The notes under the pieces were generated by a model. That model was not told the DNA's origin and made no database searches. It worked only from the letters and a program-made list of their open reading frames with translations. 64,000 bases of DNA from Theocolax elegans (lineage: Eukaryota; Arthropoda; Insecta; Hymenoptera; Cerocephalidae): contig CM047425.1 in the NCBI GenBank assembly GCA_026168455.1, positions 40,630,711 through 40,694,710 of the forward strand, written 5' to 3'. A program made the position numbers and the translations under genes. This document shows, piece by piece, positions 42,101 through 52,697 of the stretch. Positions within the stretch are counted from its first letter, which is position 1; each line of letters starts with the position of its first letter.

Positions 42101-44053
42101 TGCGACGCTACTTTTCGTCGGGAAAAATCTAATTAAATTAAATTAAAGGCCGACGGAGGTTCCGTCGTAGCGACGTTGAAAATGGCTATATATCGCCGAT
42201 TTATATTTAGTTGGGCGCCTGGCGATATTTAAATAAAAATGAACTAATTACTTTACAATACTACTCGGCAACCCGGCAAATCTCCACCTCGACTCCTCGT
42301 CACAGAGGGAATCCCGACGGCTGACCACCTCGGAACCGGCGGCTTTCAGAGTAAAGGAAAAATTAAATAAATACACTCCCGAATTCAATAATCAACTTCT
42401 CGTAATTTATTCCAAACTTTTAAGCAAAAGATATAACACACTCCGGCACCGACACAATAATGAACGCGACTCGCGACCGACTCACACACACGTGCACACA
42501 CTCACGCAACTCCGTCCGTCCGGCAAATATATAAAAATATTATATTTAAATAATTCGGCCGCCCGTCGGGCTAACCGTAAATTTACTCGCCTAATGGATT
42601 TATCAACTCCAAAACAACTCCGCTCGACTCTGCTTCTCAACTCTAACTCAACTCTACTCAACTCGTAAAAATGGCTACTCAGCCTCAATACTACTCAACG
42701 AACTCAAAAAGCGACTGCCTCGTCAGACGATCAGGTAGCGAATCGTCGAGACCGGCTTCTTCATCCGGCTCGCGGCGTGGCTTGATCCCCAAAATTAAGG
42801 ATTTTCCTCCCCACCCTATCGCTATCCTGCTCTATCTTACTATACTCCTTATCTACCGGCGTTGATTAGGGTGGTTGATTGCGTGATCGATACGCGTAGT
42901 CAGCCTTGATCTTATTTCCGTAAGGGCCGATTACCCAATAATAGTGGTTTACGTCACCACCAACCTGTTCATTATTGGGTCGATCACACAACCAATCATC
43001 CACTGGCACTCGGAAGGCGCGCATTACAAATACTTAATTACCATATCGGTAACCCAGTCGGTGCTGCCGCCCCGTGCCTACCGGCTATATAATTACTACT
43101 GACTATCCCGACACACTCACACAACAATTAGTATTTAATTTCCATCCGCTATTTACAACTATATACAACTTTAAAAACTCTTAGAAATCACCCCCAAACT
43201 CCACCGACGGATCTATATATTTTTACTTAATTAACTAACTACGCTATCTGATTAAAATAATTAATTAAGCTAATATACGTGTGCGCGCTATATACTATAG
43301 TATATACGCATACATAGGTGTGCGCGCACCGTATATATCTATATATATCCATTCTAATATGCCGCGGTATACCGTATAAATTAGGTATACCGCGACTCCT
43401 ACTCTACTCGCGCTCCCCTCGCTCCGCGCGCTCCCACCCATTATCCCACTACGGTCGCTCACTCGAGCGTCTTCGCGCGCGCAACACTCTCGCTGCTCGA
43501 GTGATCCCCCCTTCCCGCGCACCTCGCCTAGTGCCGCACGATCGTCGCCGTCGGTGCCGCGTTCCCCGGTATACGGGTGTAAGGTGGGGGAGCACCCTGG
43601 CTCTCCCGACTACTAGTACGTAGTTCGGGCGTGCGCGCACCCATGCGCCATCTCAGCCGTCGTCGTCTGCTGAGCACGTGTGACGGTTGAGGTTAGGACG
43701 CCGCCTAACCTCCCGTCTTGTTGACATCAGCATCGGATTCGCCAGGTATCGTGAGACGACCTGGGCTCGGTCCTTGGCTCACGATACCTCTCGGCCGGGG
43801 TCTCGGTCGTAGTCCGCGTACTACCGTCGGGTATCGGTCGCGTCGTTCGTCGGCTCCGTGCTAGAACATACCCATACCGTGGGTATCAGTGTTTATTTTT
43901 AAAAGTGCATCGGTGCACTTCGGTCCGCCTGCGAGGGATTCGCTACCTGCGACGCGATCGCGATCTAACATAAGTTAAATGTATGCATGCACATGACTTG
44001 TAAATACAAGCCATGTGCATGTACTTGTACGTTGTATGTTTTACAACGTCACA
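42101..44053 (-). repeat. 5' LTR of Ty3/gypsy element
   Basis: Matches 32,201-34,153 with three substitutions found. The same perfect CGCGGTATACC hairpin is at about 43,363-43,393. The promoter for the element should lie here, but I cannot pick a TATA box with confidence in so AT-rich a sequence. Confidence 0.92.
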
Positions 44054-44243
44054 GTATATTATAATATGTCCGATTCACTCAAAAATAATCGCACACGGTG
44101 ATCGTCTCGATACTGACAAGGGGACTACATGCACCCTGGAAATGGAACTTATTCTCACTTTAGGATATCTTTCGTAATATAAAAATATGAAGAAAGCTGA
44201 GTTATTGCTATCCAATGGCCGCTATTACGAAAGTTAAAGGGTA

Positions 44244-44883
44244 GCAAAACTAAAATATCAGCATTTAAATATTTATAATTAATTCTTTATAATTGTATAA
44301 TAATATTTGTATTTTTAACAGCTTACAGGAGATTAGATTGATACTGAAAAAAATGGAGATGCTTTTCTTCCGCTCCAAGGTAACTGCATACATTTTTTGC
44401 AATGATCGTGCTAACAGATTCATCGTTATAAGGCAACAAATATGCATTTCTAGTAATATTTCGGGCACTTTCCCAGATATTTTTATCACAGTTTCTGACT
44501 ATAAAAAGACATCTTTTAGGCAGAATTAGGTTTTCAGATTCCGGAGCAGAATTGCTGATTTTCACTATTTAAGGTTCAAACGGCTTACAAGAGTGTGACC
44601 GCATACATTTATGACTTTAAAAGTATTTTTAATGAAAAATTCAGAAAATTTTACAAAAAAGTCATATTTATGTTTTTAGTGAAAAGTGCATCCTCTGGGA
44701 GCTACAAATTTATGAAATTGGACATATAATGCAAAAAAGTGCTAAAATGTCAACTTTGACTCTCTGTAACTTAAAATCATGGACCCGAAAAAATTTGAAA
44801 AAATTCTGAATATCTCTATACATATACCCACAGTTATAGCTATATTAATTTTTTTCATCTTCGATTTCACAGAGAACCACTCA
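44244..44883. mobile_element. Foldback element, partial copy (right arm)
   Basis: Similar to about 27,885-28,564 throughout, ending CACAGAGAACCACTCAT before an AT/AC microsatellite (about 44,884-44,935). The left arm and loop are missing. Confidence 0.7.
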
Positions 44884-45421
44884 TATATATATATATATAC
44901 ATATACATATACACACACATACATATATATATTTACACAAGCAAGGCTACCTGACCTGGTGAGTTCGGCAGTACGTGCCGATAACGACTTGCGATGCGGT
45001 TTATACAGCCTGAGACAGTGCTCCCTTAATTTATTTTAATAGGTAAGGGAGGGACGCTAGAAGAATGAATAATATTTGACAAAATGTATAAAGTTGTATA
45101 AATTATGTTTCCCTACTAGCACACAACGTTGTGATAACGTTGTGGCAACGTTGACTTAGCAACGTTCCAACGTTGTTATGAAAGTCGCTGCAACGTTAGA
45201 GAAACGTTGCTACAATGTGGCGTTGATACAATGTGTCCGCTAATATTTTATACGTTGTCGAGATGGGTGGAAACCAATGTTGGAACAACGTCTAAATAAC
45301 GTTGAAAAAAACCTACAAAATCTGCTTTGTTTAAAAGTTGAATAAATGTCCTAGAATAGTTTAATAATATTTATCTGAACGTAGATAAATTTATGAAATA
45401 TTAAAAAAAAAGAACTTTCTT

Positions 45422-45487
45422 GTTCGGGAATTAGAACCTCCGATCTTTTACTCCGGAAGCTTGCTCTCTACCAACTGAGCTATTTTA
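45422..45487 (-). other. tRNA-like unit, left arm of palindromic copy 2
   Basis: On the minus strand TAGCTCAGTTGG (A-box) and GGTTCTAATTCCCGAAC (degenerate B-box and T-arm region). Not a functional tRNA gene. Confidence 0.5.
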
Positions 45488-45589
45488 TTATTTCTGTCAT
45501 TGTGTTAAATTGAGGCTATAAACGTTAAAGCATTTTCTAGCTGTTCGTTATAGCTTCAATTTAACACAATGACAGAAACAATAAAATAG

Positions 45590-45806
45590 TTCAGTTGGGA
45601 GAGAGCAAGCCTCCGGAGTTAACCTTTAGACTGCCGGCATTTTTGCCTTATAAATTGATATTTTTGATGTGCAAAATTTATACATAAAAACACCTCATAT
45701 CTCTAGAGTAGTTGTCAAGGTCACAGGTAGCTCATATATGAGCCAGTCCGGGAGTCTAAAGGTTAAAGATTGGAGGTTCAAATCCCCGAACAAGAAAGTT
45801 CTTTTT
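45590..45806 (+). other. tRNA-like unit, right arm, interrupted by MITE
   Basis: ATAGTTCAGTTGGGAGAGAG at 45,586-45,605 (A-box region) and GGAGGTTCAAATCCCC after 45,772 (perfect B-box). They are separated by the 139-bp MITE inserted at the position of the anticodon arm. Confidence 0.55.
45623..45761. mobile_element. TTAA-flanked piggyBac-type MITE, 139 bp
   Basis: CCTTTAGACTGCCGGC at the left and its near complement CCGGGAGTCTAAAGG at the right, with TTAA on both sides (45,619-45,622 and 45,762-45,765). A shorter relative of the one at 22,656-23,114. It interrupts the tRNA-like unit, so it is the younger insertion. Confidence 0.8.
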
Positions 45807-46073
45807 TTTTAATATTTCATAAATTTTTCTACGTTTAGATAAATATTATTAAACTATTCTAGGACATTTATTCAACTTTTAGACAAAGCAGATTTTATAA
45901 GTTGTTTTTCAACGTTGCTTAGACGTTGTTTCAACATTGGTTTCCACCCATCGCGGCAACTTATAAAATATTAGCAGACATCTCCCATGTTGCAGCAACT
46001 TTCATAACAACGTTGGAATGTTGCTAAGATAACGTTGCCACAACGTTGCCACAACGTTGTGTGCTAGTAGGGG

Positions 46074-47031
46074 TGTTATAGATACCAATAATATATTGAA
46101 AAATAACATTCCTTATTTGTACATATATTTGTATATATGGGGTATTCCACGTGAAGTGGTCCGATCAAAATTTTAAAATGCAGCAAATTTTGGGTACACA
46201 TTGCAAATGTTTTTCAGAATATAGAAAAAAATTTTTAGGTACTGGTATTTATTAGCTCAAAAGCTATTCTAACCTCAAAAAGTGAACTTTTTCCAGTTTT
46301 TTTCAACACCAGCTGGGTTCATCGCTATTTAACTCAAAATCTATCAACTTTTACTATACAACATTATATGTAACATTCGTTGCTAATTATGTGTAGAATT
46401 TATCCTTCTGGGTTAGAATTTTTAATCTCAAGGTCAATGTTACATAAACTACATGTCATTATTCAACTTAAAAAAAGTGTAAGTTCGCCACAATTGATTT
46501 TTTTATCCAAAAGTCTAAAAGAAAGCTTGGAGCAATACCTTTCAAATGGTCTGTAGCATTTTTATGGCCTTTAATTCTGTAAAAAGTTATGATTATTTAA
46601 AGAAACACCAAATTTTTTTAAAAATTTAAGTGGGAAATACCATGTTAATTTTTGTGAATTTTTTGTCTTTCTTTAAATTAATTATTCCTTAATTAATACC
46701 AACAGATATGCTTAACACTTGGGTGTGGCTACAGTGGCAAATACCGTTTCTGACCTTACGATGGCGGAGTCTCCTGCTTTACATTTTGCGCAAGAAGATC
46801 ACTTAATTAATAGTCCTAATTCTAAATTTACATCGAATATTCCCGCCACACCTAACAGATGAACAGTTTGTCATAGTAATCCTCGGTATTCTCTTGCCAT
46901 CTTCACTGCCAGAAAGTATTATTTCATGCGGAAATTTGCAGTATTAGAACTTGAAAGAATATTGGGCGTAGCTATGCAGTATATAGTAACGTTTATTGAA
47001 ATAATATAAAATCCTTCTTTACGTTTATATT
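46074..47031. other. Unassigned AT-rich sequence
   Basis: No protein-like frame of length. A stretch from about 46,140 (GGTATTCCACGTGAAGTGG) has the even composition of an old dispersed repeat, but no second copy is in the window. Confidence 0.3.
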
Positions 47032-47135
47032 AAAACTTCTTATAACATAAAAGTCTTTCTATTCTCAAACAATATAAATTTATTAAAACTTCTTATAACA
47101 TAAAAGTTTTTCTATTCTCAAACAATATAAATTTA
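47032..47135. repeat. Tandem duplication of about 54 bp
   Basis: Two adjacent copies of AAAACTTCTTATAACATAAA ... CTATTCTCAAACAATATAAA, differing at one base. Non-coding. Confidence 0.75.
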
Positions 47136-47324
47136 AACAAATTAAAAATTTTTCTTATATGGAGCAACCATTATGTTTTAAACCCTGTTTTAACAAATCA
47201 TAGAATAATTTTACCTATAAATCTTAGGTAATTTTGGTTTAATATTATTAGTGCATTAAGTACAGGGTTGCAAATATCTAGATAAAAAAAATTATCTAAA
47301 TCGTATTTAAATCATAGATAAAAT

Positions 47325-47430
47325 TTTATTTATGATTTACATGGGCTACGAATAATAGATAAAATTTTATTTATGATTTATATGGGCTACGAATAATAGA
47401 TAAAATTTTATTTATAACAATAAATAATAC
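47325..47430. repeat. 41-bp tandem repeat, about 2.5 units
   Basis: Unit ATAGATAAAATTTTATTTAT ... ATGGGCTACGAATA, nearly identical copies. Each unit also contains an AT-rich inverted ATAAAATTTTAT. Confidence 0.7.
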
Positions 47431-47499
47431 ATAATAAATAATAATAATCTATCTACTATTAGATTAAAATTCATCATGTCCGGCATCCGTCCGATCAAA

Positions 47500-48010
47500 T
47501 TGAAAATCCTTTTTTATTAATTTTTATAAACTATAACGGTAAGCGGGTTACCGATTAGGTAAGCAACGCGAAAGAGGATATATAGCGCGGCGCGCGCACG
47601 AACGCGCAAGAATCGTGCGCGCCCAGCTTGCAGTTCCGATATAGCGCGCGCACAGTGCAAATACAGGCCGAGATAACGGTCTCTTCTATCGTGTTTTATC
47701 AGAGAAGCGTGGGTGTGTGTGATACGGTGTAGGTGCGGACAGGCTACTCCCACACGACCCAACACGCCGAGCAAAGCCGTACGCCTCCACCACTCCGGAT
47801 TCCATCCACGGAAAAGGCGGAAGATCGGGGCCAGTTCGCCCTAAGGATCATGCGCTTTCGTTCCCATCGTTTCAACGTATTTCGAGCGGTGTCTCGTGAA
47901 TACAAAGGTGTGTGGTGCACCATGTTGGATCCGCGTGTCCCGTTGATAGTTTCCCGATTTACCTGGTACGGTCCAGGAGAGGAAGCGTTCCTCTTTTCCC
48001 CCTCTCGTGA
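47500..48010. other. CpG-rich segment of unknown role
   Basis: In an AT-rich setting this block is rich in CG dinucleotides, notably GCGCGGCGCGCGCACGAACG at about 47,585-47,610 and GCGCGCGCACAG at about 47,643. It includes open frames of 85-129 codons on both strands without recognisable similarity. It could be the promoter or first exon of a host gene, or part of an unrecognised LTR. I see no splice or start evidence strong enough for a gene call. Confidence 0.3.
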
Positions 48011-48119
48011 CAAATCCCGCCGGAATCAGTTTTTCTTTTACATTTTTCTTTTTTTCTTCTTTAACATGTTTTTCTTCTTCTTGATCCCAATATTATTAAC
48101 TCCAATATTGAAAATGATG

Positions 48120-48480
48120 TAATTTATTTCCTTCAGCAAAGTATAGAGCATCTAAAAGTGGTATTTCAAGATAGGACAAAAGTTAAAAATGCATTTGCTG
48201 ATTTCACTGTAGATTTGTTATATAAATAATTTTCAAGGCTATTACCTCAGGATGAATGGATACATTTTGTGACAGGCACGTTTAATATTAATGGCGCACC
48301 TGTCTTCGAAAGTCTCAAATTTTCAATTTGGCTAATACAAATGATTATAAACGAGTTGCCTTATAAAATTAGAACTAACACAATCTTAACATACAGGTTA
48401 TAGTTTGGAGAAGATAAACCTGATATGGACATTTTTTAAATCTGTTTATAAATATGCTGAATAAACGATCAATTCAAGGT
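48120..48480 (+). pseudogene. EnSpm/CACTA-type transposase N-terminal-region fragment
   Basis: Readable in the plus strand, with stops: LLPQDEWIHFVTGTFNINGA, then PVFESLKFSIWLIQMIINEL (48,245-48,350). Next come ILT and FGEDKPDMDIF at about 48,380-48,430. The block NIDGAPxFxSSxxxxWPI...INELP followed by LWFGxxKPxM is characteristic of the region upstream of the catalytic core in Tnp2/DUF4218-type transposases. It is from the part of the protein missing at 21,345, but the two are 26 kb apart and probably different copies or families. Confidence 0.5.
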
Positions 48481-48492
48481 GTTATATTTGTG

Positions 48493-48573
48493 TGTGCAAA
48501 GTGGGTGATCCAGGCATGGCTGTTTTTGTCCTAATAAACTATACCCGTGCCTAAATCACCCACTTTGCACATT
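48493..48573. repeat. Hairpin-forming inverted repeat
   Basis: TGCAAAGTGGGTGATCCAGG CATGG is matched by CGTGCCTAAATCACCCACTT TGCA around a 25-nt loop, a stem of about 24 bp with one or two mismatches. It may be one end or a whole small MITE, or a folded RNA signal. Confidence 0.55.
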
Positions 48574-48725
48574 TGTATCGAAAATAACTAATTTTCAATT
48601 TCGAAAATACATAAACCTTGTTCTTGAAATAGTGGGCAGTATAATCTTCAATGAAATTATTTGTTAAATATGAAGAATTCGCTTTTAAATTTTTTTTCTG
48701 TTTGGAAAATTGTCTTCTATTTTCA

Positions 48726-48727
<2 letters not shown>

Positions 48728-48766
<39 letters not shown>
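48728..48766. repeat. (AT)n microsatellite
   Basis: Pure TA dinucleotide run. Confidence 0.9.
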
Positions 48767-48770
<4 letters not shown>

Positions 48771-48962
48771 ATCAAAAATTATTATTTTATAGTTTTCTAT
48801 TACGTAAACACCTATTACTAGAATATAAAACCTTATTTTTAATTCTTGTACAACTTTTGTGATAAACTCTACCTATTGTATTCATTGAAGTAGTTAACAG
48901 ATGTTTCATGTTTTATGTATATTAAAATATGTATCTTAAAAAACTTTCGTGACATGTGTTTC

Positions 48963-49058
48963 AAAAATTCAGGAGAACTACTGGATACCTCTAAAACATA
49001 TTCCCATAGTTATAGCAATATTTATTTTTTTCATCTTCGATGTCACAGAGAACCACCC
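48963..49058. mobile_element. Foldback element, terminal fragment
   Basis: Matches the last 95 bp or so of 26,929-28,564 (TTCAGGAGAACTACTGGATA through TCACAGAGAACCACCC). It is followed by an AT microsatellite and an LTR start, the same neighbour order as at 28,564-28,585. Confidence 0.75.
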
Positions 49059-49082
49059 ATATATATATATATACATATATAT

Positions 49083-50552
49083 TGTCACGATGTGCTTTGC
49101 ACTCGTCAAATGACAGTTACCGAACCCCTGGCGAACACCTACCTACTCATATACCTCTCCCTAGCTACCTACCCGCACAATAGCTTAATCCTACCTACCC
49201 TCACATACAAAAAACCCTTTCCCAAGCACGGTACACAAACACTAATGTGGCCCTGGCGATGAGGAACTTGGGCGAGCTCAGATCATTAGGTGGGCTCCTC
49301 CGAGTCTGACACTGCAGGCAGGATATTCTAAGGGAGGTGATCACCAGGAAGCCTCCAGGGCTCTCCGAAGCCTCACAGGATAGAAGTCAAGGCGAAGAGG
49401 CAGTATCCAGGCACTAAGCAGGAGAACCTCCAACGCCAACCAAAATACAACTATAAACAAGATACTTAATGAGAACAAGTATGCATTGAGAGGGTAAGGA
49501 ACAAGGAAGATGATAAACAGCAATAGGCAGAAGACAAAGATAAGGAAATACACGTACAGCTGTATATAATTACTACAGCTGTACAAGGAACAGCATAGGA
49601 CCAATTGAGGTTAGGTTGCTGTACACAAACAACGTGTACAGCCGACCTCTTGAATAAGCACGCATACAAATACGCATACTAGCGCAAACCTCACGACCAA
49701 GTATTTACCTGGAGCCGTAGACGGAGCAGCTATCAATCACCGAAGTTGACGTCGTCGAGCAGAGAGGGGCGAGTCGACCCCAAACAGCAATGCAGCGGTG
49801 GGTGAATTTCGTACCTGAAACTCACACCGTACAAATTAGTTGAAGAAGCAAGAAGGAACGAATTACTAGTTACCTGGAAGGAAGTTATGCCGCATCTCCG
49901 AGACGTAAGCAGCACCAGGTCATCATACACCATACAGCCGACTTGTACCGATACAGCCTGAATACAGCGGTACTCGACTCGCTCGCGCGGTGCGAAATCG
50001 AGGTGCCGCGCACGAGTACGTACTGCGCAGGTGCGCGTTACGAACGCGGCTCTCAAGCACGCCGAGAGCCAGAGCTCTACGGACGGTCGACACGGCACGA
50101 TGAGTTCCGACCTTCCGCGAATTGTTTAACAAAGCTAGTACGAGTGAGTGAAGAGTGACAGAGAGAGAGAGAGAGAGTAAGAGAAAAATAGGCACACCAA
50201 GCGTCTAGGAGATCCCCGAAAAGGTTGGTGGATTAAATATCCTTCTCTGCTGACGGTACCGCTGTGTACGTGCATCGAGTGTGCGAGCATCCCGTTCCTT
50301 CCCGTCCTTCCCTTTCCACCCCTACAGCGTATCCGGGCATACCCGTAATCCGGCCGCATATCGGACCGGTGATTGTAGTATGTACGTCATATTTTCTGCT
50401 ACGATTACCCGCGAGTAATCGGTAATTGTCGCGAATCAACGCGGTTGGCGCCCACCCCGGCATAAAGATTATACCCGTAGTTTTAATAAATCTTTTAGTG
50501 AACTTACAGTTAATTTATTGACCTGCGCCCTGATCCCCTGTATAGCGTTACA
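49083..50552 (+). repeat. LTR of second Ty3/gypsy family (plus copy, 5' LTR)
   Basis: It starts TGTCACGATGTGC and ends TATAGCGTTACA, followed one base later by a tRNA-Lys primer site. It matches the complement of 60,366-61,828 throughout, with many differences and small indels, so the two copies are older than the 11.9-kb element. An AG microsatellite is at about 50,158-50,178. Confidence 0.8.
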
Positions 50553-50553
50553 T

Positions 50554-50568
50554 TGGCGCCCAACGTGG
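50554..50568 (+). other. Primer binding site for tRNA-Lys (plus copy)
   Basis: TGGCGCCCAACGTGG, 15 nt matching the tRNA-Lys site of the element at 42,080, then diverging. Confidence 0.8.
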
Positions 50569-51774
50569 CTTGTTTTAAGGGATATTTTTATTAAAATAAT
50601 TAAAATGGCGTACAGCATTATTGTTTTTTGTTTTCTTTAGTAGTTAAAAGCGAGCGAAAATAAAAATATTGTAAGCGTCGAAGCGCGACGCAAAAAGGCG
50701 GTAATACTGCCCTTCCTTTCCTTCAGCAAAGTTCGCACACACCTGGAAGAAGCCGGTCGGCCATTTTGACGGCCATTTTCAGCAAGTAAATTAAGCACGT
50801 GCACGGAATAGTACATTACGATACCTATGCGCACGTGTATCGTATACTATTTTTCTTAACGAATTGCGCAAAGATTTCATTTTGTGCTGACATTTGAGCG
50901 AGCGAGATAGTACATTGCTGCAATAGTGGGTAAAATGAAATTTTCCTGCAACAGTACTCACAATTATAAGAGAAAAAATTATTTCACCCCGAACCGATTT
51001 TTGCGCCCGAGCAAAGCGAGGGTGAAAAGGTGGTACGGGGTTGAAATCACTTTGTCTCTGATAATTTTGAGCAATATTGCAGGAAAAGTTTATTTTGCGC
51101 AGTCAAATGCGTGCGCAAGATCGAATTTTGCGCACGAAGTTAAGAAAATATGATTTTGTTTTTTCTTTTAAATAATTTATTTGCACTGCTTTGGATATAT
51201 AATTGGTTATGTATAGTTTTTTTTGGGTATGCTGATGAATATTATGTATATAAATAATTCATTTTTCCTCTCCTTATAACCCATTCAGCTATATTAACCA
51301 AGTAATTATAAAAATTTTTTGTGTGTGTGTGCTTCTATGAGTGAATAATATTTTATTATTGTGTTTTTACCGCATTATACAATTAAAGCTTATGGAATAA
51401 CCACACACATTTTGCTTGAAGTATTTATTGTGAACATGATAAATAATAATAATTAAATTTTGTTTATACTGCTATACCCATTGCAACGAAAATTTAATTT
51501 CCCCTAATTGCCCCCCGATAATAAGAGTTAGTTTATATAACTTATACTGCATAATTTTTGTTTTTTGTTGTTTGCTGCCTAATCCAGTTTATATTTATTT
51601 ATATAAGCACAATTTGCACGTTCCCTTGCACATATACCCCTATATTGGTTGATTTTAATATTAATAACATTAAATATTTAAGGAATATTTTGGTCCTTAA
51701 ATAATGGCTGTATATATTTTTTTCCCCCAGAATAATAACGCTGCGCATAAACATACAATAATAATTAATAATAA

Positions 51775-51815
<41 letters not shown>
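50569..51815 (+). other. Leader of second Ty3/gypsy family, with a 350-bp insertion
   Basis: Aligns with the complement of about 59,500-60,349. Relative to that copy there is an extra block of about 350 bp at 50,799-51,148 (between GCACGTGCACGGA and AATATGATTTTG), an unidentified insertion without clear terminal repeats. The leader ends in an AT microsatellite (51,780-51,811) next to the mariner. Confidence 0.6.
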
Positions 51816-52464
51816 TACAGGGTGTCCCAAAAGTATGGACACACCTGAATATCTCGGAAAATAAGGGTGCTAGGAAAAAAACTTTCAATATAAAAGCTTT
51901 AGGAAATCAAACGATGCATCTGATGGTGACCTTCAATTTGACCTTAAGCTTGACCTTCAAGGTTATTTGAAGGTCAAAGAGATTTTTTTAAATGGGAACC
52001 CCTATTTTTGACACCGGATTCAGAAAGAGCGAAAAATTTTACGTCCAAAGCGATGGTTTTCAATTTGTTAGAATGACCTTCAAAAGGTAAAATGAAGGTT
52101 AAATATTGAAAAATCGTAAACAAGCTATTTTCTTTGAACTTTTTCGGATTTGTGGGCGAATAAATGTCAGAGTAGATTTTGGGATTAACAACCTTGAGTA
52201 TCTCGACCTTGGAGTTAATTTTCAAGGTCATTCAAAGGTCAAAGTAAATTTTTTATGGACAGCGTAATTTCTGACATCGGATTCAAAGAGAGCGGAAAAC
52301 GTAATACCAGAAATGATATTTTACAGTTTTTCGTTGTGAACATGAGAAAGTTAATTGAAGGTTAAATTTCATAAACACTTAGAAACTATTGTCGTAAATT
52401 TACTAACCTTACTTTTAGCGCTACCCAGAAACAACGACGTGGACGTAGTAAGTTCTGTTTCCTT

Positions 52465-52672
52465 TGGGGTGCTTGATTAACGTGAGTCCCCTTGCCTCTC
52501 ACGATGGGGAGCTTGCTTAACGTGAGTCCCCTTGTCTCTCACGATTGATGTGATGTCTAGCCGGTGAAGGCAAGACAGGCTGATGTCCGGCCGGTGAAGG
52601 CAAGACAGGCTGGTGTCCGGCCGTTAAAGGCAAGACAGGCTGGTGTCTGGCCTGTGAAGGCAAGATGAAAAT
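52465..52672. repeat. Subterminal tandem motifs, left TIR of mariner
   Basis: Two copies of TTAACGTGAGTCCCCTTG with CTCTCACGAT, then four copies of a unit of about 32-35 bp containing CCGGTGAAGGCAAGACAGGC. The same motifs appear inverted in the right TIR (54,400-54,690), with fewer copies. They may be transposase binding sites. Confidence 0.7.
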
Positions 52673-52697
52673 TCTTTCAGAAATCGTCAGTTACCAT

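Larger units (their letters stand above)
32201..44053 (-). mobile_element. Ty3/gypsy LTR retrotransposon, nearly complete and young
   Basis: This 11,853-bp element has 1,953-bp LTRs (TGTGACGTTG...AGCGTCGCA on the minus strand) flanked by a 4-bp duplication GTAT (32,197-32,200 and 44,054-44,057). Order on the minus strand: 5' LTR, tRNA-Lys primer site, leader, Gag, Pol (protease, RT, RNase H, integrase), about 0.5 kb untranslated, polypurine tract, 3' LTR. Comparing the LTRs I found only three substitutions (about 33,236, 33,668 and 33,725 against the same positions plus 9,900), so insertion is recent. Gag-Pol is intact except for a tandem duplication in the nucleocapsid part. There is no envelope-like frame. 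Confidence 0.92.
45110..46073. mobile_element. Palindromic element with CCCTACTAGCACACAACG ends, copy 2
   Basis: Same plan as 16,515-17,344: CCCTACTAGCACACAACG tips, AACGTTG-rich outer arms, a tRNA-like unit in each arm, and a central inverted CTGTCATTGTGTTAAATTGA spacer. Sequence outside the tips and tRNA-like units has diverged considerably, so this is a separate subfamily. The right tRNA-like unit is split by a TTAA-flanked MITE. The target duplication is not clear. Confidence 0.75.

Noticed and set aside
44884..44940. Telomere-like repeat
   Set aside because: It is an AT/AC microsatellite with no TTAGG-type unit.
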